A stretch of DNA of 64,000 bases from Butyrivibrio hungatei DSM 14810 (GCF_900143205.1 NZ_FRDH01000011.1:1-64000); one strand, 5' to 3'; positions 8,291 through 18,144 are shown, counted from the stretch's first letter. Program-made: numbers and translations. The notes: generated from the sequence alone by a model not told the origin.

Positions 8291-9220
8291 ATGCTTAGAA
8301 ATAATAAAGCAAAGAGTGAAGAAAGCTATTCAGCTGGCGGAGCTCATGCAGTTATAGGATTTAAGATCAGCGACGCGATCATGATGCTGGTCATCATACT
8401 TCTTTGCGCTACATGTGTACTTCCATTTATCCATGTTGCAGCAAAATCAATATCAGGAAATACAGCAGTAATGTCACAGTCAGTATATTTCTGGCCAAAA
8501 GATATTACACTTGATGCATTCAAAAGAGTACTTGCAGATCCAACAATGAGTCATTCAATGATCTTCTCAGTATGGATCACACTTTTATTTACATTCCTTG
8601 GAATGATCGTTTGTACATGCGCAGCTTACCCTCTTTCCAAAAAGAGACTTAAAGGCCGCCCAGTACTTACATTCCTGCTAATGGTACCTATGTATTTCAC
8701 AGCCGGAATCATTCCTTCATACATTTTGTATTACCAGCTGCATATCCTTGATACATTTTGGGTTTTGATATTACCACTTATTTATTCACCATATAACATG
8801 CTCATCATGAAGAACTATTTTGCATCAACTATTCCAGATAGTTTGGAAGAGTCAGCATTCCTTGATGGAGCAACAAACTTCCAGATTCTTTGGAAAATAG
8901 TTCTTCCGCTTTCAAAACCTATTTTGGCTACACTTTCACTGTTCTACGCAGTAGGACGTTGGAATTCTTATGCGGACAACATGTACTATACAAGATCTGC
9001 CGACCTTAAGATGATGCAGTACAAGCTTTATCAGTTAGTTGCATCTGCTACAGAGGCTCAGACAGCGTCACTTGCAGATACAGGTGGAGTAACACAGTCA
9101 ACACCAGAAGTACTTCAGGCTGCATGTATCATGTTCGTAACAATACCTATTATTATCATCTACCCATTCCTTCAGAAGTACTTCGTACAAGGAACAATGG
9201 TAGGAGCAGTAAAAGGCTGA
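8291..9220 (+). CDS. Sugar ABC transporter permease, YtcP-like (second subunit)
   Basis: The 309-aa protein has about six membrane segments and the EAA loop ESAFLDGATNFQILWKIVLP, marking it as the partner permease. The C-terminal GTMVGAVKG is typical of YtcP proteins. The start at 8291 is preceded by ATAGGAGG, which overlaps the end of the first permease, so translation is probably coupled. The stop is followed within three bases by the tandem hairpin element that separates it from the binding-protein gene. Confidence 0.92.
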   Translation: MLRNNKAKSEESYSAGGAHAVIGFKISDAIMMLVIILLCATCVLPFIHVAAKSISGNTAVMSQSVYFWPKDITLDAFKRVLADPTMSHSMIFSVWITLLFTFLGMIVCTCAAYPLSKKRLKGRPVLTFLLMVPMYFTAGIIPSYILYYQLHILDTFWVLILPLIYSPYNMLIMKNYFASTIPDSLEESAFLDGATNFQILWKIVLPLSKPILATLSLFYAVGRWNSYADNMYYTRSADLKMMQYKLYQLVASATEAQTASLADTGGVTQSTPEVLQAACIMFVTIPIIIIYPFLQKYFVQGTMVGAVKG

Positions 9221-9222
9221 GA

Positions 9223-9287
9223 GCACTTAACGAGCTGAAAGCGAGTTTAGTGCGAACGTGTTCTGGCGAGCGAAGCGAGAGCAGAAC
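9223..9287 (+). promoter_or_regulatory. Tandem-GA double hairpin RNA element, copy 1
   Basis: Two stem-loops follow the permease stop by two bases. Hairpin A (9223-9253) has GCACT/AGTGC, a T.T mismatch, AAC/GTT, a tandem G.A/A.G and GC/GC around a TGAAA loop. Hairpin B (9260-9287) has GTTCTG/CAGAAC, a 1x2 internal loop, C-G, the same tandem G.A/A.G and GC/GC around a GAA loop. The same architecture recurs at 18145-18211 with compensatory changes. It separates permease from binding-protein coding, so mRNA processing, stability or unequal expression is the likely role (inference). Confidence 0.72.
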
Positions 9288-9352
9288 TTCATTATGAATG
9301 AAACCTCAAATCGAGGTTCAGATATTTTCTTATATGTAAAAGGAGGATTACG

Positions 9353-11065
9353 ATGAAAAAGAAGGTTTTAGCTGCATTACTTAGCGCAAGCATGGTAATG
9401 GGAATAGCAGCGTGTGGACAGAACAATGCACCTGCTACAACAGAAGACAACACTGAAACTCAGGAAACTGAGGCTGAGGCAGAAGCTACTACTTCAGAGG
9501 AGACTTCTGATGTAACAGCTGGTATTGATGGATGGGAGCCATTCTCAGACCCGGTAACTCTTAGAGTAGCTGTATACGACAGAGGTGATAACGGCAATGG
9601 ATGCTCTGACGTAGAGAACAACTACTGGACAAAGTGGGTTCAGGAGAATTTCGGTGACAAGTACAACATCAATGTTGAATATGTAGGAATCACACGTTCA
9701 GACGTTATGACTGACTATGCAATGCTTGCTTCAACAGGCGAACTTCCAACTCTTTGCATGGAGTACGACTATGATAAGCTTGCAACATGGGTATCTGATG
9801 GATATTTACAGCCATACGATGTTGATCAGTTCAAGACAATTGCTCCTACATACTTCCAGAACATGGTAGATAACGGACTTACAAACTACATCCAGATGCA
9901 GGGTGACAACTATCTTGTAGTTGGTAACAGACCATATGGTGCTTCAACTTACACATACTGCACATGGTACAGACAGGACTGGCTTGAAGAGGCTGGATAC
10001 ACAGAGCTTCCTACAAAGAACTCAGAGCTCCTTGAGCTTTATGCTAAGCTTGTAGAGAACGGACATGAGTATCCTCTTTCAGGATCAAAGGTTTCAGGTG
10101 CTGGTGTAGACCAGAACTACAGCTACAGAGATTATCCACAGGATGAAGTAACATGGGCTACAACAGGTGACTATCAGATTCCTGCTCTTTCAACAGAGGC
10201 TCAGAAGAGATTCCTTAAATGGCAGAACGAGCTTTACAATGATGGTTACATCAACCCTGAGTATTACTTAAGAGCTCAGTCAGATGTAGAAGCTGACTTC
10301 ATCAATGGTAAGGCATTCCAGTGGTCAGGTTATGTTTCATCAACAATGAACGTACTTAATTCTCTTTATGAGAACGAGCCAGATGCTAAGCTTGCAGTTG
10401 CAGTTTGCCCATCAGAGTTCATTCAGGATGAGACATGGGGCAACAGCAATGCATATCGTCCAGGCGGTAACATCGGTGCTATGATCGGTTTCGCAAACAA
10501 CGCTACAGAAGATGAAGTTAAGGCTGGTATGATGTACCTTGAGTGGATGGCTCAGCCAGAAAACCTCTTCACAATGCAGTGGGGTATCGAAGGTAAGAAC
10601 TTCAACTTCGAAAACGGTAAGCCAGTTGCAGTTGGTGATCAGTCAGGTCTTGAAGAGCAGCAGGGTCACAACAACAACGTTGACTATTGGATGGTTGTAA
10701 CAGCTATCAAGGTTCTTGGAAACATCGAAGACGATATCGCAGCAATCAATCCTCAGGGACTTCCTCAGGACTTCTACGATCAGATCCTTGCTAACTACAA
10801 CGGACAGATGGCTATCTACAATGCTGGTAAGTGCAATGTTGACTGTATGTTTGGTGCAGCTCTTGAGTCTGTAACAGAGTATGGTAACACACTTAAGGAA
10901 GAGCTCTACCCAGAGTATCGTGATCAGCTTGTAATGTGCAAGCCAGAAGAGTTTGATGCTCTTTACGATGAGCTTTCACAGAAGTATCTTGATGCAGGAT
11001 ACCAGGAGATCATTGATGAGAGACAGCAGCTCTTTAATGATGGTCTTTCAACAAGACTTCAGTAA
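9353..11065 (+). CDS. Extracellular solute-binding lipoprotein of sugar ABC importer (LipO/YtcQ-like)
   Basis: The 570-aa protein has a lipoprotein signal (MKKKVLAALL, lipobox AAC with Cys21), a Thr/Glu-rich linker to about residue 55 and a large two-lobed sugar-binding domain, the length usual for the LplA/YtcQ class that carries oligosaccharides. It would be anchored outside the membrane and deliver substrate to the two upstream permeases. AGGAGG sits before the ATG. It is the last gene of the operon, behind the double hairpin, and a terminator follows. Its codon choice is strongly biased, suggesting high expression. Confidence 0.92.
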   Translation: MKKKVLAALLSASMVMGIAACGQNNAPATTEDNTETQETEAEAEATTSEETSDVTAGIDGWEPFSDPVTLRVAVYDRGDNGNGCSDVENNYWTKWVQENFGDKYNINVEYVGITRSDVMTDYAMLASTGELPTLCMEYDYDKLATWVSDGYLQPYDVDQFKTIAPTYFQNMVDNGLTNYIQMQGDNYLVVGNRPYGASTYTYCTWYRQDWLEEAGYTELPTKNSELLELYAKLVENGHEYPLSGSKVSGAGVDQNYSYRDYPQDEVTWATTGDYQIPALSTEAQKRFLKWQNELYNDGYINPEYYLRAQSDVEADFINGKAFQWSGYVSSTMNVLNSLYENEPDAKLAVAVCPSEFIQDETWGNSNAYRPGGNIGAMIGFANNATEDEVKAGMMYLEWMAQPENLFTMQWGIEGKNFNFENGKPVAVGDQSGLEEQQGHNNNVDYWMVVTAIKVLGNIEDDIAAINPQGLPQDFYDQILANYNGQMAIYNAGKCNVDCMFGAALESVTEYGNTLKEELYPEYRDQLVMCKPEEFDALYDELSQKYLDAGYQEIIDERQQLFNDGLSTRLQ

Positions 11066-11084
11066 TAAATAATCTTTTAGATGC

Positions 11085-11119
11085 AAAAGTGCCGCTTGGG
11101 AAACCGGGCGGCACTTTTT
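11085..11119 (+). terminator. Terminator after the first importer operon
   Basis: The long stem AAGTGCCGC / GCGGCACTT has an inner TTGG/CCGG and a GAAA loop, followed by TTTTT. Confidence 0.92.
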
Positions 11120-11140
11120 GTATACAGAAGTTCTCATGAA

Positions 11141-11155
11141 TGTATTATAATAGGA
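11141..11155 (+). promoter_or_regulatory. Probable -10 region for the sirtuin gene
   Basis: TATAAT at 11146-11151 lies in TGTATTATAATAGGA, and the same 15-mer recurs before rpiB at 35499-35513. No good -35 was found. Confidence 0.4.
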
Positions 11156-11183
11156 AAAGAAGTTTTGACGGAAAGGGGGACTT

Positions 11184-11942
11184 ATGGAGGAAGAAGTAAA
11201 AAAATTCATAGAATGGATGGATGATTCAAAAAACATTGTATTCTTTGGCGGAGCAGGCGTTTCTACAGAGAGTGGTATTCCTGATTTTAGAAGCAAAGAT
11301 GGACTGTACAATCAGCACGATATCAGATTTGACAAATATCAGCCGGAATATCTTTTGAGTCATAGCTGTCTTATTTATGAACCAAAGGTTTATTATGAGT
11401 TCCATAGACAGAAGATGGACACTCGTGATATTGAACCAAACAATGCTCACAAGTATCTTGCAGCGCTGGAAGAGACTGGGAAGCTAAAGGGGATAGTAAC
11501 TCAGAACATCGATGGACTCCATCAGAAGGCTGGAAGCAAGGCCGTATATGAGATCCATGGAAGCGCGCTCAGGAACTATTGCATGAGCTGTGGCAAAGAA
11601 TATCCTGACGATTATATTTTTGAATCTGATGAGCCGATTCCAAAGTGCTCATGCGGTGGAACCATCAGACCAGATATCACTCTATACGAAGAGGGGCTTC
11701 CAGAAGATCAGGTCAGTGGGGCAATAGATGCTATTTCTAAGGCAGATATGCTCATAATTGGTGGTACGTCACTTACAGTTTACCCTGCAGCTTCATTTAT
11801 CAACTATTTTAGAGGCAGGTACCTCGTAATAATCAATGAGAGTGATATTCCTGTTAAAAGAGCTGAGAACACTCTTATAATTAAAGAAAAAATCGGGAAA
11901 GTATTTACCGAAGTAGCAAAGTTACAAGGAATAACATTATAA
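11184..11942 (+). CDS. Sir2-family NAD-dependent protein deacylase
   Basis: The 252-aa cytosolic sirtuin removes acyl groups from lysines using NAD. Motifs are GGAGVSTESGIPDFRS (residues 22-37, NAD binding), TQNIDGLHQKAG (106-117), the catalytic His125 in EIHGS and a zinc site CMSCG...CSCGG. The Cys-X-Cys second half of the zinc site is slightly shortened. Its length fits the bacterial CobB/SrtN class. GAAAGGGGGA precedes the ATG. It lies three bases before the DUF951 gene, suggesting one transcript into the rpsF region. Confidence 0.95.
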   Translation: MEEEVKKFIEWMDDSKNIVFFGGAGVSTESGIPDFRSKDGLYNQHDIRFDKYQPEYLLSHSCLIYEPKVYYEFHRQKMDTRDIEPNNAHKYLAALEETGKLKGIVTQNIDGLHQKAGSKAVYEIHGSALRNYCMSCGKEYPDDYIFESDEPIPKCSCGGTIRPDITLYEEGLPEDQVSGAIDAISKADMLIIGGTSLTVYPAASFINYFRGRYLVIINESDIPVKRAENTLIIKEKIGKVFTEVAKLQGITL

Positions 11943-11945
11943 AGA

Positions 11946-12119
11946 ATGGATATTCAAGTAGGAAATATAGTTAAATTAAAGAAACAACATCCTTGCGGAA
12001 GCTTTGAATGGGAGGTTTTGCGCGTTGGAGCCGACTTTAGACTCAAATGTACAGGCTGCGGGCACCAGATCATGATTCCTAGAAAAAACTTGGAAAAAAG
12101 TGTTAAGGGGATACGATAA
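11946..12119 (+). CDS. DUF951 family small protein
   Basis: This 57-aa protein matches the DUF951 family, short proteins of unknown function common in Firmicutes. Typical marks are VGNIVKLKKQHPCGSFEWEV, the FRLKCTGCGHQI segment with a CxxC pair (plus an earlier Cys, a possible metal site) and a basic tail. It starts three bases after the sirtuin stop, so translation is probably coupled. In other Firmicutes it also stands near rpsF-ssb-rpsR, as here. Confidence 0.88.
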   Translation: MDIQVGNIVKLKKQHPCGSFEWEVLRVGADFRLKCTGCGHQIMIPRKNLEKSVKGIR

Positions 12120-12224
12120 AAAGCTTGCAATTATCACGTGGATATGATAACATACCATTCTGTGATAAATTCCTTGCTGCCTGACTGATACGGGTAGCCA
12201 GAGACCAAAAGGAGGTAACAAAGC

Positions 12225-12512
12225 ATGAACAAATACGAATTAGCCGTTGTTGTTAGTGCAAAGATCGAAGACGATGCCAGAACAGCAGTCATCGAGAAAG
12301 TTAAGAAGACTATCGAGAAGCATGGTGGTCAGATTACTAATGTCGATGATTGGGGAAAGAAGAAGCTCGCTTATGAGATCGAGAAAATGACAGAAGGCTT
12401 CTACTATTTCATCCAGTTCGACGGTGAGCCAACTGCACCAGCAGAGATCGAAGCTCGCATGAGAATCATGGACGGCGTCATCAGATATTTATGCGTTAAG
12501 AACGAGGCTTAA
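12225..12512 (+). CDS. rpsF: 30S ribosomal protein S6
   Basis: The protein (95 aa) has the S6 ferredoxin-like fold signature: MNKYELAVVV, the DDWGKKKLAYEI segment and YYFIQFDGEP. S6 binds 16S rRNA together with S18, encoded two genes on. GGAGG lies at good spacing. The 105-bp leader (12120-12224) contains TTATCAC/GTGATAA (12131-12168) as an inverted repeat and may hold an autoregulatory site, but I could not match the known S6:S18 leader. Confidence 0.97.
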   Translation: MNKYELAVVVSAKIEDDARTAVIEKVKKTIEKHGGQITNVDDWGKKKLAYEIEKMTEGFYYFIQFDGEPTAPAEIEARMRIMDGVIRYLCVKNEA

Positions 12513-12531
12513 ATAGAAGAGGACGAAAAAT

Positions 12532-12987
12532 ATGAATAAAGTTATACTATGTGGACGTTTAACAAGAGACCCTGAAGTAAGATATTCACAGGGAGAGAAT
12601 TCAATGGCAATCGCAAGATACACTCTTGCAGTTGACAGAAGAGTTAACAGAAGCAATCAGCAGGATGGACAGACAGCAGATTTCATTGGAATCGTAGCTT
12701 TCGGTAAGTCAGGTGAGTTTGCAGAGAAGTATCTCAAGAAGGGCACTAAGGTTATCGTAACAGGACGTATCCAGACTGGTAGCTATACCAACAAGGATGG
12801 CGTTAAAGTATACACAACTGACGTAGTTGCAGAGGATCAGGAATTTGCAGAATCCAAGAATTCATCTGCTGGTAACGGCGGAAACTTTGGTGGATCTGCT
12901 CCATCAAATGAGCCTGCACCTTCTGCAGCAGGGGATGGCTTCATGAACATTCCAGACGGAATTGACGAGGAGCTTCCTTTCAATTAA
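12532..12987 (+). CDS. ssb: Single-stranded DNA-binding protein
   Basis: The 151-aa protein has an N-terminal OB fold (MNKVILCGRLTRDPEVRYS; DFIGIVAFGKSGEFAEKYLKKG), a Gly/Ser/Pro-rich linker from about residue 110 and the acidic C-terminal tip DEELPFN that recruits replication and repair partners. It binds single-stranded DNA as a tetramer. It sits between rpsF and rpsR, a classic gene order in Firmicutes. Confidence 0.97.
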   Translation: MNKVILCGRLTRDPEVRYSQGENSMAIARYTLAVDRRVNRSNQQDGQTADFIGIVAFGKSGEFAEKYLKKGTKVIVTGRIQTGSYTNKDGVKVYTTDVVAEDQEFAESKNSSAGNGGNFGGSAPSNEPAPSAAGDGFMNIPDGIDEELPFN

Positions 12988-13004
12988 TTAGGAGGTAAAA
13001 TAAC

Positions 13005-13268
13005 ATGGCTTTCACAAAGTCTGAGAAGTCCGATGCTCCTGTAAGGAGAAAGGGCGGAATGCACAGAAGAAAGAAAGTTTGCGTATTCTGTGGCAAGGAT
13101 AATGTAATCGATTATAAGGATACAGCTAAGCTTAAGAAGTTCGTTTCTGAGAGCGGCAAGATTCTTCCTAGAAGAATCACAGGAAACTGCGCTAAGCACC
13201 AGAGAGAGCTTACATCAGCTATCAAGAGAGCAAGACATCTTGCTATGATGCCATACGTAGCTGAGTAA
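13005..13268 (+). CDS. rpsR: 30S ribosomal protein S18
   Basis: The 87-aa basic protein has the S18 core ([46 protein letters not shown]). The CxxC near the start suggests the zinc-binding form. It follows ssb by 17 bp with AGGAGG before the ATG and ends the operon at a terminator. Confidence 0.97.
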   Translation: MAFTKSEKSDAPVRRKGGMHRRKKVCVFCGKDNVIDYKDTAKLKKFVSESGKILPRRITGNCAKHQRELTSAIKRARHLAMMPYVAE

Positions 13269-13296
13269 TTCAGTTATCCTATAAAGATAATAAATA

Positions 13297-13336
13297 GGAC
13301 ACTTTTTAGAAGAAATTCTAGAAAGTGTCTTTTTTT
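13297..13336 (+). terminator. Terminator after rpsR
   Basis: The stem GACACTTT-TAGAA / TTCTA-AAAGTGTC has a GAAA-type loop and a following T7 run. Confidence 0.93.
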
Positions 13337-13409
13337 GTGTGTTAAAATAGTTGCTGTAAATGGGGAGTATGGCAAAAGTAATGCCTGGCAAGGCATAGGG
13401 GACTAAAAT

Positions 13410-15218
13410 ATGCATTCTAAAAAGATTACTGACTATATTTATGGATTGCTCAATGGCTTAAGTATCAGAAATAAGCTGATATTAGTTTATGTGATATGCA
13501 TGGTGATACCGCTTATATTAACTGACAGTATTGTATTTGGACTCCTGGAGCACTATGAGAAAAGAGAAGAGGAGTACCGAATGAGAAGCGTGGCAGACTC
13601 AGTAAGGTACTTGGTCAATAGCTCTTTTGACGAAGCAGTTACAGCAATCAATAAGATATATCTGGATGAAGACGTCTATAAATTCCTGGATGATGATTTT
13701 GAATCAGAGTATGACTTCTTTGAAAAAAGACTGAAGATCATTGATAGTAAGATCAAGCCGCTTGATGGTGGTAAAGAATCTGTTCTTAGTAGCATCATTC
13801 TCTGTAGTGACAATCCGGGAATAGTCAACGGTGGAAATTTCTGTAACATCAAAGATATTAAGTACATTAAATGGGGAGATCTTTTGGCATCCAAAAACTC
13901 GATAATAGTCTTTTTCTATTATCCAGATGATGCTATCAAAAATATATCCAATAAAAAGAAAGTGGCAGTCATACGAATGCTGGACAATTATTCCTGGTAC
14001 GATAGGGATATGATGGTGTATGTGGACCTTGATTTTAGCGTACTTCAGCGCAAGATGAAAGCCATGACATATGAGTATTCTGTATATCTGTGCGAAGGTG
14101 ACAGAATATTGTTATCAAGTCCGCTCCAGAAAAGTATCAATGTGGATTATGAGACTTTGGGCGATGATGTCAACATTGGACTTGAAGTACCGTGGGATAT
14201 ATACGGCAGAAACTTAAGAATCATCGTATCAGGAAACGGAACAAGCTTTAAAAAGGTGTTTAATGATCATGCTTCTTTGATAGTACTGCTCATAATATTT
14301 AACCTCCTGGCGCCTATTATAGTGATCTGGTTTATCAACAGATCTTTTGCTGTGAGACTTTATAGAATTTCAAAGGCCTTTGATGAAGCGGATATTGATA
14401 ATAACAAAGGAATTGATGAGGAAAATCCTGGCGATGACGAGATAGGCCTTTTGATAAGAGGGTATAACCGAATGGTCGAGAGACTGAATACCCTTATAAG
14501 GACCAATTATACCGCCAAGCTGGAACGACAGGAAATTGAACTTGCAAGGCAGAACGCTGAGCTTTCGGCACTTCATTCCCAGATCAATCCGCATTTCTTG
14601 TTCAATATGCTTGAAAACATAAGGATGCGAAGTGTAATAAAGAGTGAAAGAGAGACCGCTTCCATGATTGAGAAGCTTGCGGTCCTCATAAGGCAGAATG
14701 TAAGCTGGTCTACAGATAGATCTACGATAGAAGATGAAGTAAATTTCATAAAGTCATATCTTGAGCTTCAAAAGTATCGATTTGGAGAAAAGCTTAAATT
14801 TGATATCAGCTTAAGAGAAGACTGCAAGGACTTCCTGGTGCCAAAGCTCACACTGGTAACGTTCGTTGAGAATTCTTGTGTGCATGGTATGGAAGGAAAA
14901 ACTGCGGCCTGCTACATATATGTGAGGGTATATAGAAATGAAGATAAACTTGTCATGGAGATAGAGGATACCGGAAGCGGAATGCTTGATGAAGATGTTG
15001 TGTATCTTAATGACAGGATGAATAATTGCACTTTTGAAGATGTAAAGAAAGGCTCTCATGTCGGTATTTTGAATGCATGTTTAAGACTTCGCATGAGTAC
15101 AGACAATGCGGCTGTCTTTAGTCTTGAAAGTGAGAAAGGCGTTGGAACTTATATCACCATAACAGTTCCCACAGACAGGCTGAAAATAAGCGATGATAAG
15201 AGTGATGCTGGTAGATGA
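13410..15218 (+). CDS. Sensor histidine kinase, YesM family
   Basis: The 602-aa membrane kinase has one N-terminal membrane segment (about residues 20-42), an extracellular sensor of roughly 240 residues, a second membrane segment (about 288-310), a HAMP linker, a His_kinase domain with the phosphorylated His395 in HSQINPHFLFN and a HATPase domain ending near 590. YesM kinases sense extracellular sugars and phosphorylate a YesN regulator. The next gene overlaps its 3' end by 26 bp and encodes that partner. The operon precedes an importer, its likely target. Confidence 0.94.
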   Translation: MHSKKITDYIYGLLNGLSIRNKLILVYVICMVIPLILTDSIVFGLLEHYEKREEEYRMRSVADSVRYLVNSSFDEAVTAINKIYLDEDVYKFLDDDFESEYDFFEKRLKIIDSKIKPLDGGKESVLSSIILCSDNPGIVNGGNFCNIKDIKYIKWGDLLASKNSIIVFFYYPDDAIKNISNKKKVAVIRMLDNYSWYDRDMMVYVDLDFSVLQRKMKAMTYEYSVYLCEGDRILLSSPLQKSINVDYETLGDDVNIGLEVPWDIYGRNLRIIVSGNGTSFKKVFNDHASLIVLLIIFNLLAPIIVIWFINRSFAVRLYRISKAFDEADIDNNKGIDEENPGDDEIGLLIRGYNRMVERLNTLIRTNYTAKLERQEIELARQNAELSALHSQINPHFLFNMLENIRMRSVIKSERETASMIEKLAVLIRQNVSWSTDRSTIEDEVNFIKSYLELQKYRFGEKLKFDISLREDCKDFLVPKLTLVTFVENSCVHGMEGKTAACYIYVRVYRNEDKLVMEIEDTGSGMLDEDVVYLNDRMNNCTFEDVKKGSHVGILNACLRLRMSTDNAAVFSLESEKGVGTYITITVPTDRLKISDDKSDAGR

Positions 15219-16296
15219 TGAACCATTCATTTTGGAAGGATTATCAGTTCTCATTGATTGGGAAAAATACGGCTGTATGATAGTTGCCAAGGCTTCCAAT
15301 GGCGAAGAGGCTTTTGAGTATCTAAAGCAGGGCGATATAGACCTTGTGATCACAGATATCAAGATGCCAGTAATGACAGGCATTGAGCTGTTACAAACGG
15401 CCCGCGAGGAAGGATTATCCTCTGCTTATTTTGTGATATTAAGTGGTTACAATGACTTTCAGTATGCGCAGACGGCTATTAAATACGAGGCTCTCGACTA
15501 TCTGCTAAAGCCAGTAAGTGCCGATGGACTCATAGAGGTTATTGAAAAGGTTAAGAATAAGAAAAAAGCTACCCAGGGCGGAGATCTTGCAGATTATGAG
15601 AAGAAAGATAAGTCCGAGGCTGCAACAGCTCTTTTTAAGGATGAACTTGATGGAATAATATCAGGAATAGAGCACAATGACAAAGATGTGATCAACAAGA
15701 ATATTGACGAGCTCTTTATAAAAATGGGCGGAGATGGAACAGCTCTTTCTAAAAAAGCTCTTGATGTGAACAAGAACTACCTTGTTTTCAGGCTTCTTCA
15801 CTTGGCTGTAGAGCTTGATAAGAGCATTGACCAGGAAGTTGTCATGATGTACATCTCGGATAATATCTTAATGAGTGGCACAGAAATGGGAACTATACTT
15901 CACTTAAAACAGTTTGCCAGTGAATATGCGGGGTATCTGGCAAGCCTTCGAGGCACAGTTTCAAAGGGCGTTCTTCATGACATAGAAAAAGAACTTGATG
16001 TCAATTATGCACAGAATATAACGCTTAAGGATTTTGCAGCAAAATACTATGTGAACAGTTCTTATTTGGGACAGCTATTTCGTAAGCAATATGGTATGTC
16101 TTTTAGAGAATATCTGAACATGGTCAGAATAAATAAGGCAGCTACTATGCTTATCAAGACTGATGAAAAGATAGGCTGCATAGCTGAAGAGGTTGGATAT
16201 CACGATACTGACTATTTTATCAATAAATTTATATCAATTAAAGGCTGTACACCGTCAAAATACAGAAAAAATGGAAATGGTCAGACAGAAGAATAA
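15193..16296 (+). CDS. Response regulator with AraC-type DNA-binding domain, YesN family
   Basis: The 367-aa protein has an N-terminal receiver domain with phospho-acceptor Asp55 in LVITDIKMP and the acidic pair VDDE at residues 7-10. A central linker follows, then a C-terminal AraC double helix-turn-helix (about 265-360; EEVGYHDTDYFINKF). The start overlaps the kinase gene, so the two are translationally coupled. It likely activates the importer operon that begins 140 bp downstream. Confidence 0.94.
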   Translation: MIRVMLVDDEPFILEGLSVLIDWEKYGCMIVAKASNGEEAFEYLKQGDIDLVITDIKMPVMTGIELLQTAREEGLSSAYFVILSGYNDFQYAQTAIKYEALDYLLKPVSADGLIEVIEKVKNKKKATQGGDLADYEKKDKSEAATALFKDELDGIISGIEHNDKDVINKNIDELFIKMGGDGTALSKKALDVNKNYLVFRLLHLAVELDKSIDQEVVMMYISDNILMSGTEMGTILHLKQFASEYAGYLASLRGTVSKGVLHDIEKELDVNYAQNITLKDFAAKYYVNSSYLGQLFRKQYGMSFREYLNMVRINKAATMLIKTDEKIGCIAEEVGYHDTDYFINKFISIKGCTPSKYRKNGNGQTEE

Positions 16297-16300
16297 ATTG

Positions 16301-16338
16301 ACAGGACAAATCACTAGAATTTGTCCTGTTATCTTTTT
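16301..16338 (+). terminator. Terminator after the two-component operon
   Basis: An 11-bp stem ACAGGACAAAT / ATTTGTCCTGT with a 7-base loop is followed by a T-rich tail. Confidence 0.88.
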
Positions 16339-16436
16339 GACTTTGTAGGGGGAAAAGAAAAGGAGTCGGTATTAGACTAAAAAGTAACAGATGGTATGCC
16401 CTTTATGGGGGGCAAATAAAAAATGGGAGGATTACA

Positions 16437-18143
16437 ATGAAATTCAAAAAAGCAGCATCACTATTGTTGAGTGTCTTGATGATGGCATCTGTTGTCGCAG
16501 GTTGTGGCAACGCATCAGAAGGCACAACATCAGGTGGAGACACAACAGCATCAACAGAGACTGGCAGTGATTCAACTGATGCAGGATCAGGCGATGTAAC
16601 TGAGTTTACAATGTTCATCACAATGCCTGGATCAGAGATCAATGACGACAACGAGATCGCTCAGATGATCGCAGACAAGTATGGGGTTAAGGTAAAAGAA
16701 ACATGGCTTACAGGCCAGACAGCATCAGAGGCTACAGGTACACTTATTGCAGGCGGCGAGTATCCTGATTTCATCGACTCAGACGAAATGAATCTTCTTA
16801 TCGACGCAGATGCACTGGTTCCTCTTGATGATTACATCGATAAGTATCCTGAGTTCAAGAATGCGTGGTTCACAGAAGAAGAGTGGGAGAAATTCCGTCA
16901 GCCAGATGGACATATCTACTGGATCAACCCATTCGGAAACACAAAGGGTGAATCAAAGCAGACAACTCACAATGATGAAGCATTCTGGATCCAGGTAAGA
17001 GTTCTTGAGTGGGCTGGATATCCTAAGATTGAGACATTAGACCAGTACTTCCAGCTTCTTGAAGACTACATTGCAGCTAATCCAACAATGGATGATGGAA
17101 CAGAAAACATTGCATATACTATCCTTTGCGAAGACTGGAGATATTTCTGTCTTGAGAATGCAGGACAGTTCCTTGCAGGATATCCAAATGATGGTTCTGT
17201 AATCGTTGATAAGACAGATATGACAATCAAGGATTACAACACATCAGAGGATACAATCGCATATTTCAAGAAGCTCAACGAAGAGTACAACAAGGGCTTT
17301 GTAGATCCTGAATCATTTACACAGACATATGATGAGTACATCGCTAAGCTTTCAACTGGACGTGTTCTTGGTATGGTTGACCAGTGGTGGGATTTTGCTA
17401 ACACAGTTAACGATTCATACAAGCAGACAGGCCTTGATGCTAAGGGATGCAACTATGTACCTTTAGGACTTACAACAAAGGCTGGCATGGAAAACAGATG
17501 GCATACATATGATGACACAGTAAACCAGGCTTCTGGTATCGCTATCACAAAGGATTGTAAGGATCCTGAAAAGGCATTTAAGTTCATCGTTGATTGCGCT
17601 ATGGATCAGGAACTTCATGATCTCAGATTCTGGGGTGTTGAAGGCGTAGATTACCAGGTTGATGACAACGGATTATACTATCGTACAGATGAGCAGAGAT
17701 TACAGTGGGCAGATACTTCTTATCAGGCTTCTCACAGATGCCAGTATTCATACTTCCCACAGTGGGGTGGAACATCTGATGATGGAAAGAACGCTAACAA
17801 GCCAGAAGAACAGCCTTCAGAGTTTATGATCGATATGGCAGCTCCTCTTAAGGCATGCTTCGATGCTTATGGAGTAACAACATATCCTCAGATGATCAAT
17901 TCTGTAGTAGAGACAAACGGACCTTGGTTCCCAATGTATTCATACTCAAACAACTTCACAACAGAGACACCTGGTGGTGTAGCTTGGGCTAAGATGGGTG
18001 AGTGCAAACACGAGTGGCTTCCAAAGGTTGTTATGGCTAAGGACTTCGAGCAGGGATGGGCTGAGTACATGGATGCATACAATGCATGTAAGCCAGAGGA
18101 CTTCCTTGGAGAGATGCAGGAAATTCTTGATACATTTAAGTAA
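16437..18143 (+). CDS. Extracellular solute-binding lipoprotein of second sugar ABC importer
   Basis: The 568-aa lipoprotein has a signal ending in VVAGC (Cys23), a Gly/Thr/Ser-rich linker to about residue 52 and a large sugar-binding domain rich in Trp and Tyr, as in LplA-type carriers. It resembles the protein at 9353-11065 in length and domain plan but has diverged in sequence, so it probably binds a related oligosaccharide. GGGAGG precedes the ATG. Unlike the first importer it comes before its permeases, separated by a double hairpin and a terminator. Confidence 0.93.
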   Translation: MKFKKAASLLLSVLMMASVVAGCGNASEGTTSGGDTTASTETGSDSTDAGSGDVTEFTMFITMPGSEINDDNEIAQMIADKYGVKVKETWLTGQTASEATGTLIAGGEYPDFIDSDEMNLLIDADALVPLDDYIDKYPEFKNAWFTEEEWEKFRQPDGHIYWINPFGNTKGESKQTTHNDEAFWIQVRVLEWAGYPKIETLDQYFQLLEDYIAANPTMDDGTENIAYTILCEDWRYFCLENAGQFLAGYPNDGSVIVDKTDMTIKDYNTSEDTIAYFKKLNEEYNKGFVDPESFTQTYDEYIAKLSTGRVLGMVDQWWDFANTVNDSYKQTGLDAKGCNYVPLGLTTKAGMENRWHTYDDTVNQASGIAITKDCKDPEKAFKFIVDCAMDQELHDLRFWGVEGVDYQVDDNGLYYRTDEQRLQWADTSYQASHRCQYSYFPQWGGTSDDGKNANKPEEQPSEFMIDMAAPLKACFDAYGVTTYPQMINSVVETNGPWFPMYSYSNNFTTETPGGVAWAKMGECKHEWLPKVVMAKDFEQGWAEYMDAYNACKPEDFLGEMQEILDTFK

Positions 18144-18144
18144 T

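Noticed and set aside
12120..12224. Known S6:S18 autoregulatory leader before rpsF
   Set aside because: I saw an inverted repeat and weak pairings but not the conserved bulge that defines the family, so it is not called.
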